Origin: Elymus sibiricus
Taxonomy: Eukaryota; Streptophyta; Magnoliopsida; Poales; Poaceae
Assembly (NCBI GenBank): GCA_039707655.1
Contig: CM077673.1
Coordinates: forward strand, 5,466,001 to 5,530,000
Length of the DNA: 64,000 bases
Direction of reading: 5' to 3'
Each line of letters opens with the position of its first letter. Within the stretch, counting starts at the first letter, position 1. The notes below the pieces were generated by a model. That model did no database searches. It was not told where the DNA came from and saw nothing but the letters and a program-made list of their open reading frames with translations. Shown here piece by piece: positions 1 through 13,594 of this stretch. The translations under genes and the position numbers were made by a program.

Positions 1-68
1 GTTCGGACGACCACGACAACCAACAAACAGTGAATAATAGCATAGAAAACTGGTAAGAATGGACCAAA

Positions 69-173
69 TCTGCGAGTTTTGGCAAGGTCCCCGGGCATCC
101 CCAAATGTTGGGACGACCAGAACAACCAAAAACAGTGAATAATAGCATAGAAAACAAATAAGAATGGACCAAA
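69..173. repeat. 105-bp short F monomer
   Basis: GGTCCCCGGGCATCC replaces the longer form in which GTAACCGGACCCC intervenes, a 13-bp loss. The deleted form otherwise matches F, with AGAACAACC and the tail AAAACAAATAAG. It is the leftmost of 13 such monomers in the window. Confidence 0.9.
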
Positions 174-2900
174 TCTGCGAGTTTTGGCGAGGTCCCCGTA
201 AGCGGACCCCATGGTTCCCCGAACGTCTCGATCGTCCCGAGACCCAAAATCAGTGAGTAATAGCATAGAAAACTGGCCGGAACAGACAAAATCTGCTAGT
301 TTTGGCGAGGTCCCGGTAACCGGTCCACGGGCTTCCCCGAATGTTCGGACGGCCACGACAACCAAAAAAACAGTGAATAATAGCATAGAAATCTGGTCAG
401 AATGGACAAAATCTGCGAGTTTTGGCGAGGTCCCCGTAAGCGGACCCCGGGGTTCCCCGAACATTTGGATCGCCCCGGGACCCATAATCAGTGAGTAATA
501 GCATAGAAAACAGGTAAGAATTGACCAAATCTGCGAGTTTTGGCGATGTCACCGTAACCGGTCCACGGGCTTCCCCGAACGTTCGGACGACCACGACAAC
601 CAAAAATCAGTGAATAATAGAACAGGAAACTAGTAAGAATGGACCAAATCTGCGAGTTTTGGCAAGGTCCCCGTAACCGGACCCCGGGCTTCCCCGAACG
701 TTCGGACGACCACTACAACCAAAAAACAGTGAATAATAGCATAGAAAACCGGTAAGAATGGACCAAATCTGCGAGTTTTGGCAAGGTCCCCGTAACCGGA
801 CCCCGGGCATCCCCAAATGTTGGGACGACCACAACAACCAAAAACAGTGAATAATAGCATAGAAAACAGGTAAGAATGGACCAAATCTGCGAGTTTTGGC
901 GAGGTCCCCGTAAGCGGACCCCATGGTTCCCCGAACGTTTCGATCGTCCCGAGACCCAAAATCTGTGAGTAATAGCATAGAAAACTGGCCGGAAAAGACA
1001 AAATCTGCTAGTTTTGGCGAGGTCCCGGTAACCGGTCCACGGGCTTCCCCGAATGTTCGGACGGCCACGACAACCAAAAAAACAGTGAATAATAGCATAG
1101 AAATCTGGTCAGAATGGACAAAATCTGCGAGTTTTGGCGAGGTCCCCGTAAGCGGACCCCGGGGTTCCACAAACATTTGGATCGCCCCGGGACCAATAAT
1201 CAGAGAGTAATAGCATAGAAAACAGGTAAGAATTGACCACATCTGCGAGTTTTGGCGATGTCACCGTAACCGTTCCACACGCTTCCCCGAACGTTCGGAC
1301 GACCATGACAACCAAAAAACAGTGAATAATAGAACAGGAAACTAGTAAGAATGGACCAAATCTGAGTTTTGGCGAGGTCCCCGTAACCGGACCCCGGGCT
1401 TCCCCGAACGTTCGGACGACCACGACAACCAAAAAACAGTGAATAATAGTATAGAAAACTAGTAAGAATGGACCAAATCTGCGAGTTTTGGCAAGGTCCC
1501 CGTAACCGGACCCCGGGCATTCCCAAATGTTGGGACGACCACAACAACCAAAAACAGTGAATACTAGCATAGAAAACAGGTAAGAATGGACCAAATCTGC
1601 GAGTTTTGGCGAGGTCCCCGTAAGCGGACCCCATGGTTCCCCGAACGTTTCGATCGTCCCGAGACCCAAAATCAGTGAGTAATAGCATAAAAAACTGGCA
1701 GGAACAGACAAAATCTGCTAGTTTTGGCGAGGTCCCGGTAATTGGTCCACGGGCTTCCCCGAATGTTCGGACGGCCACGACAACCAAAAAAACAGTGAAT
1801 AATAGCATAGAAATCTGGTCAGAATGGACAAAATCTGCGAGTTTTGGCGAGGTCCCCGTAAGCGGACCCCGGGGTTCCCCAAACATTTGGATCGCCCCGG
1901 GACCCATAATCAGAGAGTAATAGCATAGAAAACAGGTAAGAATTGACCAAATCTGCGAGTTTTGGCGATGTCCCCGTAACCGGTCCACGGGCTTCCCCGA
2001 ACGTTCGGACGACCACGACAACCAAAAAACAGTGAATAATAGAACAGGAAACTAGTAAGAATGGACGAAATCTGCGAGTTTTGGTGAGGTCCCCGTAACC
2101 GGACCCTGGGCTTCCCGAACATTCGGACGACCACGACAACCAAAAAAAAGTGAATAATAGCATAGAAAACTGGTAAGAATGCACCAAATTTGTGAGTTTT
2201 GGCAAGGTCCCCGTAACCGGACCCCGAGCATCCCCAAATGTTGGGACGACCACAACAACCAAAAACAGTGAATAATAGCATAGAAAACTGGTCAGACTGG
2301 ACCAGATCTGCGAGTTCTGGCGAGGTCCCCGTAAGCGGACCCCATGGTTCCCCGAACGTCTCGATCGTCCCAAGACCCAAAATCAGTGAGTAATAGCATA
2401 GAAAACTGGCCGGAACAGACAAAATCTGCTAGTTTTGGCGAGGTCCCGGTAACCGGTCCACGGGCTTCCCCGAATGTTCGGACGGCCACGACAACCAAAA
2501 AAACAGTGAATAATAGCATAGAAATCTGGTCAGAATGGACAAAATCTGCGAGTTTTGGGGAGGTCCCCGTAAGCGAACCCCGGGGTTCCCCGAACATTTG
2601 GATCGCCCCGGGACCCATAACCAGTGAGTAATAGCATAGAAAACAGGTAAGAATGGACCAAATCTGCGAGTTTTGGCGATGTCACCGTAACCGGTCCACG
2701 GGCTTCCCCGAACGTTCGGACGACCAAGACAACCAAAAAACAGTGAATAATAGCACAGAAAACTAGTAAGAATGGACCAAATCTGCGAGTTTTGGCGAGG
2801 TCCCCGTAACCGGACCCCGGGCTTCCCCGAACGTTCGGACGACCACGACAACCAACAAACAGTGAATAATAGCATAGAAAACTGGTAAGAATGGACCAAA

Positions 2901-3110
2901 TCTGCGAGTTTTGGCAAGGTCCCCGGGCATCCCCAAATGTTGGGACGACCAGAACAACCAAAAACAGTGAATAATAGCATAGAAAACAAATAAGAATGGA
3001 CCAAATCTGCGAGTTTTGGCAAGGTCCCCGGGCATCCCCAAATGTTGGGACGACCAGAACAACCAAAAACAATGAATAATAGCATAGAAAACAAATAAGA
3101 ATGGACCAAA
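2901..3110. repeat. Tandem pair of 105-bp short F monomers
   Basis: Two short F monomers (2901-3005 and 3006-3110) stand side by side. The homologous place in the downstream copy (6760-6864) has only one. This is a single-monomer expansion or contraction that changes the offset between the two 2.9-kb segments from 3754 to 3859 bp upstream of it. The second copy shares CAATGAATAATAG with 6824, identifying it as the homologue. Confidence 0.9.
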
Positions 3111-3228
3111 TCTGCGAGTTTTGGCGAGGTCCCCGTAAGCGGACCCCATGGTTCCCCGAACGTCTCGATCGTCCCGAGACCCAAAATCAGTGAGTAATAG
3201 CATAGAAAACTGGCCGGAACAGACAAAA

Positions 3229-3347
3229 TCTGCTAGTTTTGGCGAGGTCCCGGTAACCGGTCCACGGGCTTCCCCGAATGTTTGGACGGCCACGACAACC
3301 AAAAAACAGTGAATAATAGAACAGGAAACTAGTAAGAATGGACGAAA
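3229..3347. repeat. B/D hybrid monomer (119 bp)
   Basis: The first half is type B (TCTGCTAG, CCCGGTAACCGG, GAATGTTTGGACGGCC). The second half is type D as found in the local hexamers (six A, AGAACAGGAAACTAG). Monomer C, which normally lies between B and D, is missing. This is the product expected from an unequal exchange between a B and a D within their shared CACGACAACC segment. Confidence 0.88.
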
Positions 3348-6300
3348 TCTGCGAGTTTTGGTGAGGTCCCCGTAACCGGACCCTGGGCTTCCCCGAACAT
3401 TCGGACGACCACGACAACCAAAAAAAAGTGAATAATAGCATAGAAAACTGGTAAGAATGCACCAAATTTGTGAGTTTTGGCAAGGTCCCCGTAACCGGAC
3501 CCCGAGCATCCCCAAATGTTGGGACGACCACAACAACCAAAAACAGTGAATAATAGCATAGAAAACTGGTCAGACTGGACCAGATCTGCGAGTTCTGGCG
3601 AGGTCCCCGTAAGCGGACCCCATGGTTCCCCGAACGTCTCGATCATCCCAAGACCCAAAATCAGTGAGTAATAGCATAGAAAACTGGCCGGAACAGACAA
3701 AATCTGCTAGTTTTGGCGAGGTCCCGGTAACCGGTCCACGGGCTTCCCCGAATGTTCGGACGGCCACGACAACCAAAAAAACAGTGAATAATAGCATAGA
3801 AATCTGGTCAGAATGGACAAAATCTGCGAGTTTTGGGGAGGTCCCCGTAAGCGAACCCCGGGGTTCCCCGAACATTTGGATCGCCCCGGGACCCATAACC
3901 AGTGAGTAATAGCATAGAAAACAGGTAAGAATGGACCAAATCTGCGAGTTTTGGCGATGTCACCGTAACCGGTCCACGGGCTTCCCCGAACGTTCGGACG
4001 ACCAAGACAACCAAAAAACAGTGAATAATAGCACAGAAAACTAGTAAGAATGGACCAAATCTGCGAGTTTTGGCGAGGTCCCCGTAACCGGACCCCGGGC
4101 TTCCCCGAACGTTCGGACGACCACGACATCCAACAAACAGTGAATAATAGCATAGAAAACTGGTAAGAATGGACCAAATCTGCGAGTTTTGGCAAGGTCC
4201 CCGGGCATCCCCAAATGTTGGGACGACCAGAACAACCAAAAACAGTGAATAATAGCATAGAAAACAAATAAGAATGGACCAAATCTGCGAGTTTTGGCGA
4301 GGTCCCCGTAAGCGGACCCCATGGTTCCCCGAACGTCTCGATCGTCCCGAGACCCAAAATCAGTGAGTAATAGCATAGAAAACTGGCCGGAACAGACAAA
4401 TCTGCTAGTTTTGGCGAGGTCCCGGTAACCGGTCCACGGGCTTCCCCGAATGTTCGGACGGCCACGACAACCAAAAAAACAGTGAATAATAGCATAGAAA
4501 TCTGGTCAGAATGGACAAAATCTGCGAGTTTTGGCGAGGTCCCCGTAAGCGGACCCCGGGGTTCCCCGAACATTTGGATCGCCCCGGGACCCATAATCAG
4601 TGAGTAATAGCATAGAAAACAGGTAAGAATTGACCAAATCTGCGAGTTTTGGCGATGTCACCGTAACCGGTCCACGGGCTTCCCCGAACGTTCGGACGAC
4701 CACGACAACCAAAAAACAGTGAATAATAGAACAGGAAACTAGTAAGAATGGACCAAATCTGCGAGTTTTGGCAAGGTCCCCGTAACCGGACCCCGGGCTT
4801 CCCCGAACGTTCGGACGACCACTACAACCAAAAAACAGTGAATAATAGCATAGAAAACTGGTAAGAATGGACCAAATCTGCGAGTTTTGGCAAGGTCCCC
4901 GTAACCGGACCCCGGGCATCCCCAAATGTTGGGATGACCGCAACAACCAAAAACAGTGAATAATAGCATAGAAAACAGGTAAGAATGGACCAAATCTGCG
5001 AGTTTTGGAGAGGTCCCCGTAAGCGGACCCCATGGTTCCCCGAACGTTTCGATCGTCCCGAGACCCAAAATCTGTGAGTAATAGCATAGAAAACTGGCCG
5101 GAAAAGACAAAATCTGCTAGTTTTGGCGAGGTCCCGGTAACCGGTCCACGGGCTTCCCCGAATGTTCGGACGGCCACGACAACCAAAAAAACAGTGAATA
5201 ATAGCATAGAAATCTGGTCAGAATGGACAAAATCTGCGAGTTTTGGCGAGGTCCCCGTAAGCGGACCCCGGGGTTCCACAAACATTTGGATCGCCCCGGG
5301 ACCAATAATCAGAGAGTAATAGCATAGAAAACAGGTAAGAATTGACCACATCTGCGAGTTTTGGCGATGTCACCGTAACCGTTCCACGGGCTTCCCCGAA
5401 CGTTCGGACGACCATGACAACCAAAAAACAGTGAATAATAGAACAGGAAACTAGTAAGAATGGACCAAATCTGAGTTTTGGCGAGGTCCCCGTAACCGGA
5501 CCCCGGGCTTCCCCGAACGTTCGGACGACCACGACAACCAAAAAAAAGTGAATAATAGCATAGAAAACTGGTAAGAATGCACCAAATTTGTGAGTTTTGG
5601 CAAGGTCCCCGTAACCGGACCCCGAGCATCCCCAAATGTTGGGACGACCACAACAACCAAAAACAGTGAATAATAGCATAGAAAACTGGTCAGACTGGAC
5701 CAGATCTGCGAGTTCTGGCGAGGTCCCCGTAAGCGGACCCCATGGTTCCCCGAACGTCTCGATCGTCCCAAGACCCAAAATCAGTGAGTAATAGCATAGA
5801 AAACTGGCCGGAACAGACAAAATCTGCTAGTTTTGGCGAGGTCCCGGTAACCGGTCCACGGGCTTCCCCGAATGTTCGGACGGCCACGACAACCAAAAAA
5901 ACAGTGAATAATAGCATAGAAATCTGGTCAGAATGGACAAAATCTGCGAGTTTTGGCGAGCTCCCCATAAGCGGACCCCGGGGTTCCCCGAACATTTGGA
6001 TCGCCCCGGGACCCATAACCAGTGAGTAATAGCATAGAAAACAGGTAAGAATGGACCAAATCTGCGAGTTTTGGCGATGTCACCGTAACCGGTCCACGGG
6101 CTTCCCCGAACGTTCGGACGACCAAGACAACCAAAAAACAGTGAATAATAGCACAGAAAACTCGTAAGAATGGACCAAATCTGCGAGTTTTGGCGAGGTC
6201 CCCGTAACCGGACCCCGGGCTTCCCCGAACGTTCGGACGACCACGACAACCAACAAACAGTGAATAATAGCATAGAAAACTGGTAAGAATGGACCAAATC

Positions 6301-6403
6301 TGCGAGTTTTGGCAAGGTCCCCGGGCATCCCCAAATGTTGGGACGACCAGAACAACCAAAAACAGTGAATAATAGCATAGAAAACAAATAAGAATGGACC
6401 AAA

Positions 6404-6521
6404 TCTGCGAGTTTTGGCGAGGTCCCCGTAAGCGGACCCCGGGGTTCCCCGAACATTTGGATCGCCCCGGGACCCATAATCAGTGAGTAATAGCATAGAA
6501 AACAGGTAAGAATTGACCAAA
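6404..6521. repeat. C monomer directly after a short F (A and B missing)
   Basis: The short F at 6299-6403 is followed at once by a C monomer (CCCCGGGGTTCC) and then D, E, short F, A, B/D, E and F. The local order therefore lacks A and B. This gives the unique 1634-bp spacing between the full registers at 5705 and 7339. Confidence 0.85.
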
Positions 6522-9294
6522 TCTGCGAGTTTTGGCGATGTCACCGTAACCGGTCCACGGGCTTCCCCGAACGTTCGGACGACCAAGACAACCAAAAAAC
6601 AGTGAATAATAGCACAGAAAACTAGTAAGAATGGACCAAATCTGCGAGTTTTGGCGAGGTCCCCGTAACCGGACCCCGGGCTTCCCCGAACGTTCGGACG
6701 ACCACGACAACCAACAAACAGTGAATAATAGCATAGAAAACTGGTAAGAATGGACCAAATCTGCGAGTTTTGGCAAGGTCCCCGGGCATCCCCAAATGTT
6801 GGGACGACCAGAACAACCAAAAACAATGAATAATAGCATAGAAAACAAATAAGAATGGACCAAATCTGCGAGTTTTGGCGAGGTCCCCGTAAGCGGACCC
6901 CATGGTTCCCCGAACGTCTCGATCGTCCCGAGACCCAAAATCAGTGAGTAATAGCATAGAAAACTGGCCGGAACAGACAAAATCTGCTAGTTTTGGCGAG
7001 GTCCCGGTAACCGGTCCACGGGCTTCCCCGAATGTTTGGACGGCCACGACAACCAAAAAACAGTGAATAATAGAACAGGAAACTAGTAAGAATGGACGAA
7101 ATCTGCGAGTTTTGGTGAGGTCCCCGTAACCGGACCCTGGGCTTCCCCGAACATTCGGACGACCACGACAACCAAAAAAAAGTGAATAATAGCATAGAAA
7201 ACTGGTAAGAATGCACCAAATTTGTGAGTTTTGGCAAGGTCCCCGTAACCGGACCCCGAGCATCCCCAAATGTTGGGACGACCACAACAACCAAAAACAG
7301 TGAATAATAGCATAGAAAACTGGTCAGACTGGACCAGATCTGCGAGTTCTGGCGAGGTCCCCGTAAGCGGACCCCATGGTTCCCCGAACGTCTCGATCGT
7401 CCCAAGACCCAAAATCAGTGAGTAATAGCATAGAAAACTGGCCGGAACAGACAAAATCTGCTAGTTTTGGCGAGGTCCCGGTAACCGGTCCACGGGCTTC
7501 CCCGAATGTTCGGACGGCCACGACAACCAAAAAAACAGTGAATAATAGCATAGAAATCTGGTCAGAATGGACAAAATCTGCGAGTTTTGGGGAGGTCCCC
7601 GTAAGCGAACCCCGGGGTTCCCCGAACATTTGGATCGCCCCGGGACCCATAACCAGTGAGTAATAGCATAGAAAACAGGTAAGAATGGACCAAATCGGCG
7701 AGTTTTGGCGATGTCACCGTAACCGGTCCACGGGCTTCCCCGAACGTTCGGACGACCAAGACAACCAAAAAACAGTGAATAATAGCACAGAAAACTAGTA
7801 AGAATGGACCAAATCTGCGAGTTTTGGCGAGGTCCCCGTAACCGGACCCCGGGCTTCCCCGAACGTTCGGACGACCACGACATCCAACAAACAGTGAATA
7901 ATAGCATAGAAAACTGGTAAGAATGGACCAAATCTGCGAGTTTTGGCAAGGTCCCCGGGCATCCCCAAATGTTGGGACGACCAGAACAACCAAAAACAGT
8001 GAATAATAGCATAGAAAACAAATAAGAATGGACCAAATCTGCGAGTTTTGGCGAGGTCCCCGTAAGCGGACCCCATGGTTCCCCGAACGTCTCGATCGTC
8101 CCGAGACCCAAAATCAGTGAGTAATAGCATAGAAAACTGGCCGGAACAGACAAATCTGCTAGTTTTGGCGAGGTCCCGGTAACCGGTCCACGGGCTTCCC
8201 CGAATGTTCGGACGGCCACGACAACCAAAAAAACAGTGAATAATAGCATAGAAATCTGGTCAGAATGGACAAAATCTGCGAGTTTTGGCGAGGTCCCCGT
8301 AAGCGGACCCCGGGGTTCCCCGAACATTTGGATCGCCCCGGGACCCATAATCAGTGAGTAATAGCATAGAAAACAGGTAAGAATTGACCAAATCTGCGAG
8401 TTTTGGCGATGTCACCGTAACCGGTCCACGGGCTTCCCCGAACGTTCGGACGACCACGACAACCAAAAAACAGTGAATAATAGAACAGGAAACTAGTAAG
8501 AATGGACCAAATCTGCGAGTTTTGGCAAGGTCCCCGTAACCGGACCCCGGGCTTCCCCGAACGTTCGGACGACCACTACAACCAAAAAACAGTGAATAAT
8601 AGCATAGAAAACCGGTAAGAATGGACCAAATCTGCGAGTTTTGGCAAGGTCCCCGTAACCGGACCCCGGGCATCCCCAAATGTTGGGACGACCACAACAA
8701 CCAAAAACAGTGAATAATAGCATAGAAAACAGGTAAGAATGGACCAAATCTGCGAGTTTTGGCGAGGTCCCCGTAAGCGGACCCCATGGTTCCCCGAACG
8801 TTTCGATCGTCCCGAGACCCAAAATCTGTGAGTAATAGCATAGAAAACTGGCCGGAAAAGACAAAATCTGCTAGTTTTGGCGAGGTCCCGGTAACCGGTC
8901 CACGGGCTTCCCCGAATGTTCGGACGGCCACGACAACCAAAAAAACAGTGAATAATAGCATAGAAATCTGGTCAGAATGGACAAAATCTGCGAGTTTTGG
9001 CGAGGTCCCCGTAAGCGGACCCCGGGGTTCCACAAACATTTGGATCGCCCCGGGACCAATAATCAGAGAGTAATAGCATAGAAAACAGGTAAGAATTGAC
9101 CACATCTGCGAGTTTTGGCGATGTCACCGTAACCGTTCCACGGGCTTCCCCGAACGTTCGGACGACCATGACAACCAAAAAACAGTGAATAATAGAACAG
9201 GAAACTAGTAAGAATGGACCAAATCTGAGTTTTGGCGAGGTCCCCGTAACCGGACCCCGGGCTTCCCCGAACGTTCGGACGACCACGACAACCA
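6514..9294. repeat. 2.9-kb duplicated segment, copy 2
   Basis: This is the partner of 2655-5540. Few differences are visible, among them GATCATCCC versus GATCGTCCC in the A monomer at 3585/7339 and AAATCGGCGAG at 7695. Its right part runs into the first 7098-bp unit. Confidence 0.8.
6983..7101. repeat. B/D hybrid monomer (119 bp)
   Basis: This has the same junction as 3229-3347, at an offset of 3754 bp, and is therefore inherited by segment duplication and not independently formed. Confidence 0.88.
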
Positions 9295-10170
9295 AAAAAC
9301 AGTGAATAATAGCATAGAAAACTAGTAAGAATGGACCAAATCTGCGAGTTTTGGCAAGGTCCCCGTAACCGGACCCCGGGCATTCCCAAATGTTGGGACG
9401 ACCACAACAACCAAAAACAGTGAATACTAGCATAGAAAACAGGTAAGAATGGACCAAATCTGCGAGTTTTGGCGAGGTCCCCGTAAGCGGACCCCATGGT
9501 TCCCCGAACGTTTCGATCGTCCCGAGACCCAAAATCAGTGAGTAATAGCATAAAAAACTGGCAGGAACAGACAAAATCTGCTAGTTTTGGCGAGGTCCCG
9601 GTAATTGGTCCACGGGCTTCCCCGAATGTTCGGACGGCCACGACAACCAAAAAAACAGTGAATAATAGCATAGAAATCAGGTCAGAATGGACAAAATCTG
9701 CGAGTTTTGGCGAGGTCCCCGTAAGCGGACCCCGGGGTTCCCCAAACATTTGGATCGCCCCGGGACCCATAATCAGAGAGTAATAGCATAGAAAACAGGT
9801 AAGAATTGACCAAATCTGCGAGTTTTGGCGATGTCCCCGTAACCGGTCCACGGGCTTCCCCGAACGTTCGGACGACCACGACAACCAAAAAATAGTGAAT
9901 AATAGAACAGGAAACTAGTAAGAATGGACGAAATCTGCGAGTTTTGGTGAGGTCCCCGTAACCGGACCCTGGGCTTCCCCGAACATTCGGACGACCACGA
10001 CAACCAAAAAAAAGTGAATAATAGCATAGAAAACTGGTAAGAATGCACCAAATTTGTGAGTTTTGGCAAGGTCCCCGTAACCGGACCCCGAGCATCCCCA
10101 AATGTTGGGACGACCACAACAACCAAAAACAGTGAATAATAGCATAGAAAACTGGTCAGACTGGACCAGA

Positions 10171-11000
10171 TCTGCGAGTTCTGGCGAGGTCCCCGTAAGC
10201 GGACCCCATGGTTCCCCGAACGTCTCGATCGTCCCAAGACCCAAAATCAGTGAGTAATAGCATAGAAAACTGGCCGGAACAGACAAAATCTGCTAGTTTT
10301 GGCGAGGTCCCGGTAACCGGTCCACGGGCTTCCCCAAATGTTCGGACGGCCACGACAACCAAAAAAACAGTGAATAATAGCATAGAAATCTGGTCAGAAT
10401 GGACAAAATCTGCGAGTTTTGGCGAGCTCCCCATAAGCGGACCCCGGGGTTCCCCGAACATTTGGATCGCCCCGGGACCCATAATCAGTGAGTAATAGCA
10501 TAGAAAACAGGTAAGAATTGACCAAATCTGCGAGTTTTGGCGAGGTCCCCGTAAGCGGACCCCGGGGTTCCCCGAACATTTGGATCGCCCCGGGACCCAT
10601 AATCAGTGAGTAATAGCATAGAAAACAGGTAAGAATTGACCAAATCTGCGAGTTTTGGCGATGTCACCGTAACCGGTCCACGGGCTTCCCCGAACGTTCG
10701 GACGACCACGACAACCAAAAAACTGTGAATAATAGAACAGGAAACTAGTAAGAATGGACCAAATCTGCGAGTTTTGGCAAGGTCCCCGTAACCGGACCCC
10801 GGGCTTCCCCGAACGTTCGGACGACCACTACAACCAAAAAACAGTGAATAATAGCATAGAAAACCGGTAAGAATGGACCAAATCTGCGAGTTTTGGCAAG
10901 GTCCCCGTAACCGGACCCCGGGCATCCCCAAATGTTGGGACGACCACAACAACCAAAAACAGTGAATAATAGCATAGAAAACAGGTAAGAATGGACCAAA
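10171..11000. repeat. 830-bp heptamer with doubled C (A-B-C-C-D-E-F)
   Basis: Two C monomers stand in tandem, both with CCCCGGGGTTCCCCGAAC and CCCGGGACCCATAATCAG. The first has GAGCTCCCCATAAG and the second GAGGTCCCCGTAAG. The other copies of this left-type heptamer start at 15017, 17269 and 22115. It differs from the right-hand heptamer, which doubles D. Confidence 0.9.
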
Positions 11001-11828
11001 TCTGCGAGTTTTGGCGAGGTCCCCGTAAGCGGACCCCATGGTTCCCCGAACGTTTCGATCGTCCCGAGACCCAAAATCTGTGAGTAATAGCATAGAAAAC
11101 TGGCCGGAAAAGACAAAATCTGCTAGTTTTGGCGAGGTCCCGGTAACCGGTCCACGGGCTTCCCCGAATGTTCGGACGGCCACGACAACCAAAAAAACAG
11201 TGAATAATAGCATAGAAATCTGGTCAGAATGGACAAAATCTGCGAGTTTTGGCGAGGTCCCCGTAAGCGGACCCCGGGGTTCCACAAACATTTGGATCGC
11301 CCCGGGACCAATAATCAGAGAGTAATAGCATAGAAAACAGGTAAGAATTGACCACATCTGCGAGTTTTGGCGATGTCACCGTAACCGTTCCACGGGCTTC
11401 CCCGAACGTTCGGACGACCATGACAACCAAAAAACAGTGAATAATAGAACAGGAAACTAGTAAGAATGGACCAAATCTGAGTTTTGGCGAGGTCCCCGTA
11501 ACCGGACCCCGGGCTTCCCCGAACGTTCGGACGACCACGACAACCAAAAAACAGTGAATAATAGCATAGAAAACTAGTAAGAATGGACCAAATCTGCGAG
11601 TTTTGGCAAGGTCCCCGTAACAGGACCCCGGGCATTCCCAAATGTTGGGACGACCACAACAACAAAAAACAGTGAATACTAGCATAGAAAACAGGTAAGA
11701 ATGGACCAAATCTGCGAGTTTTGGCGAGGTCCCCGTAAGCGGACCCCATGGTTCCCCGAACGTCTCGATCGTCCCGAGACCCAAAATCAGTGAGTAATAG
11801 CATAGAAAACTGGCCGGAACAGACAAAA

Positions 11829-11947
11829 TCTGCTAGTTTTGGCGAGGTCCCGGTAACCGGTCCACGGGCTTCCCCGAATGTTTGGACGGCCACGACAACC
11901 AAAAAACAGTGAATAATAGAACAGGAAACTAGTAAGAATGGACGAAA
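11829..11947. repeat. B/D hybrid monomer (119 bp)
   Basis: The junction is as at 3229, here inside the 1184-bp ten-monomer block (A-B-C-D2-E*-F-A-B/D-E-F) that belongs to the 7098-bp unit. Confidence 0.88.
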
Positions 11948-12184
11948 TCTGCGAGTTTTGGTGAGGTCCCCGTAACCGGACCCTGGGCTTCCCCGAACAT
12001 TCGGACGACCACGACAACCAAAAAAAAGTGAATAATAGCATAGAAAACTGGTAAGAATGCACCAAATTTGTGAGTTTTGGCAAGGTCCCCGTAACCGGAC
12101 CCCGAGCATCCCCAAATGTTGGGACGACCACAACAACCAAAAACAGTGAATAATAGCATAGAAAACTGGTCAGACTGGACCAGA

Positions 12185-13594
12185 TCTGCGAGTTCTGGCG
12201 AGGTCCCCGTAAGCGGACCCCATGGTTCCCCGAACGTCTCGGTCGTCCCAAGACCCAAAATCAGTGAGTAATAGCATAGAAAACTGGCCGGAACAGACAA
12301 AATCTGCTAGTTTTGGCGAGGTCCCGGTAACCGGTCCACGGGCTTCCCCGAATGTTCGGACGGCCACGACAACCAAAAAAACAGTGAATAATAGCATAGA
12401 AATCTGGTCAGAATGGACAAAATCTGCGAGTTTTGGGGAGGTCCCCGTAAGCGAACTCCGGGGTTCCCCGAACATTTGGATCGCCCCGGGACCCATAACC
12501 AGTGAGTAATAGCATAGAAAACAGGTAAGAATGGACCAAATCGGCGAGTTTTGGCGATGTCACCGTAACCGGTCCACGGGCTTCCCCGAACGTTCGGACG
12601 ACCAAGACAACCAAAAAACAGTGAATAATAGCACAGAAAACTAGTAAGAATGGACCAAATCTGCGAGTTTTGGCGAGGTCCCCGTAACCGGACCCCGGGC
12701 TTCCCCGAACGTTCGGACGACCACGACATCCAACAAACAGTGAATAATAGCATAGAAAACTGGTAAGAATGGACCAAATCTGCGAGTTTTGGCAAGGTCC
12801 CCGGGCATCCCCAAATGTTGGGACGACCAGAACAACCAAAAACAGTGAATAATAGCATAGAAAACAAATAAGAATGGACCAAATCTGCGAGTTTTGGCGA
12901 GGTCCCCGTAAGCGGACCCCATGGTTCCCCGAACGTCTCGATCGTCCCGAGACCCAAAATCAGTGAGTAATAGCATAGAAAACTGGCCGGAACAGACAAA
13001 TCTGCTAGTTTTGGCGAGGTCCCGGTAACCGGTCCACGGGCTTCCCCGAATGTTCGGACGGCCACGACAACCAAAAAAACAGTGAATAATAGCATAGAAA
13101 TCTGGTCAGAATGGACAAAATCTGCGAGTTTTGGCGAGGTCCCCGTAAGCGGACCCCGGGGCTCCCCGAACATTTGGATCGCCCCGGGACCCATAATCAG
13201 TGAGTAATAGCATAGAAAACAGGTAAGAATTGACCAAATCTGCGAGTTTTGGCGATGTCACCGTAACCGGTCCACGGGCTTCCCCGAACGTTCGGACGAC
13301 CACGACAACCAAAAAACAGTGAATAATAGAACAGGAAACTAGTAAGAATGGACCAAATCTGCGAGTTTTGGCAAGGTCCCCGTAACCGGACCCCGGGCTT
13401 CCCCGAACGTTCGGACGACCACTACAACCAAAAAACAGTGAATAATAGCATAGAAAACCGGTAAGAATGGACCAAATCTGCGAGTTTTGGCAAGGTCCCC
13501 GTAACCGGACCCCGGGCATCCCCAAATGTTGGGACGACCACAACAACCAAAAACAGTGAATAATAGCATAGAAAACAGGTAAGAATGGACCAAA
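12185..13594. repeat. 1410-bp 12-mer block with short F and a clipped A
   Basis: The order is A-B-C-D-E-F(105 bp)-A-B-C-D-E-F. The second A (12884-13000) lost one base in its tail (CAGACAAATCTG for CAGACAAAATCTG). The 13-bp and 1-bp losses bring twelve monomers from 1424 to 1410 bp. Homologous blocks lie at 3585, 7339 and 19283. Confidence 0.88.

Larger units (their letters stand above)
2655..5540. repeat. 2.9-kb duplicated segment, copy 1
   Basis: This stretch aligns with 6514-9294 at an offset of 3754 bp (3859 bp before the extra 105-bp monomer). Shared markers include the ACAATGAATAATAG variant (3070 and 6824), the B/D hybrid (3229 and 6983), the single-base loss in the second A (4284 and 8038) and the CATCCAACAAACAG variant (4126 and 7880). 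Limits are approximate because flanking monomers are similar. Confidence 0.8.
1..8274. repeat. Irregular left domain
   Basis: Block starts (type A monomers) are at 174, 886, 1596, 2307, 3111, 3585, 4284, 4995, 5705, 6865, 7339 and 8038. Measured between full registers, the block lengths are 712, 710, 711, 1278, 1410, 710, 1634 and 1410 bp. All reduce to whole monomers once the 105-bp F, the 117-bp E* and single-base losses are counted. It carries seven of the 13 short F monomers. The window starts inside an E monomer, so the array continues to the left. Confidence 0.85.

Noticed and set aside
211..498. Recurrent 95-codon plus-strand frame starting at the CCATGG of type A
   Set aside because: It is simply A-B-C read in one frame until a stop in C or D. 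It recurs in most blocks and ends early wherever a one-base indel occurs (for example in the block at 3111), with no sign of protein-level constraint.
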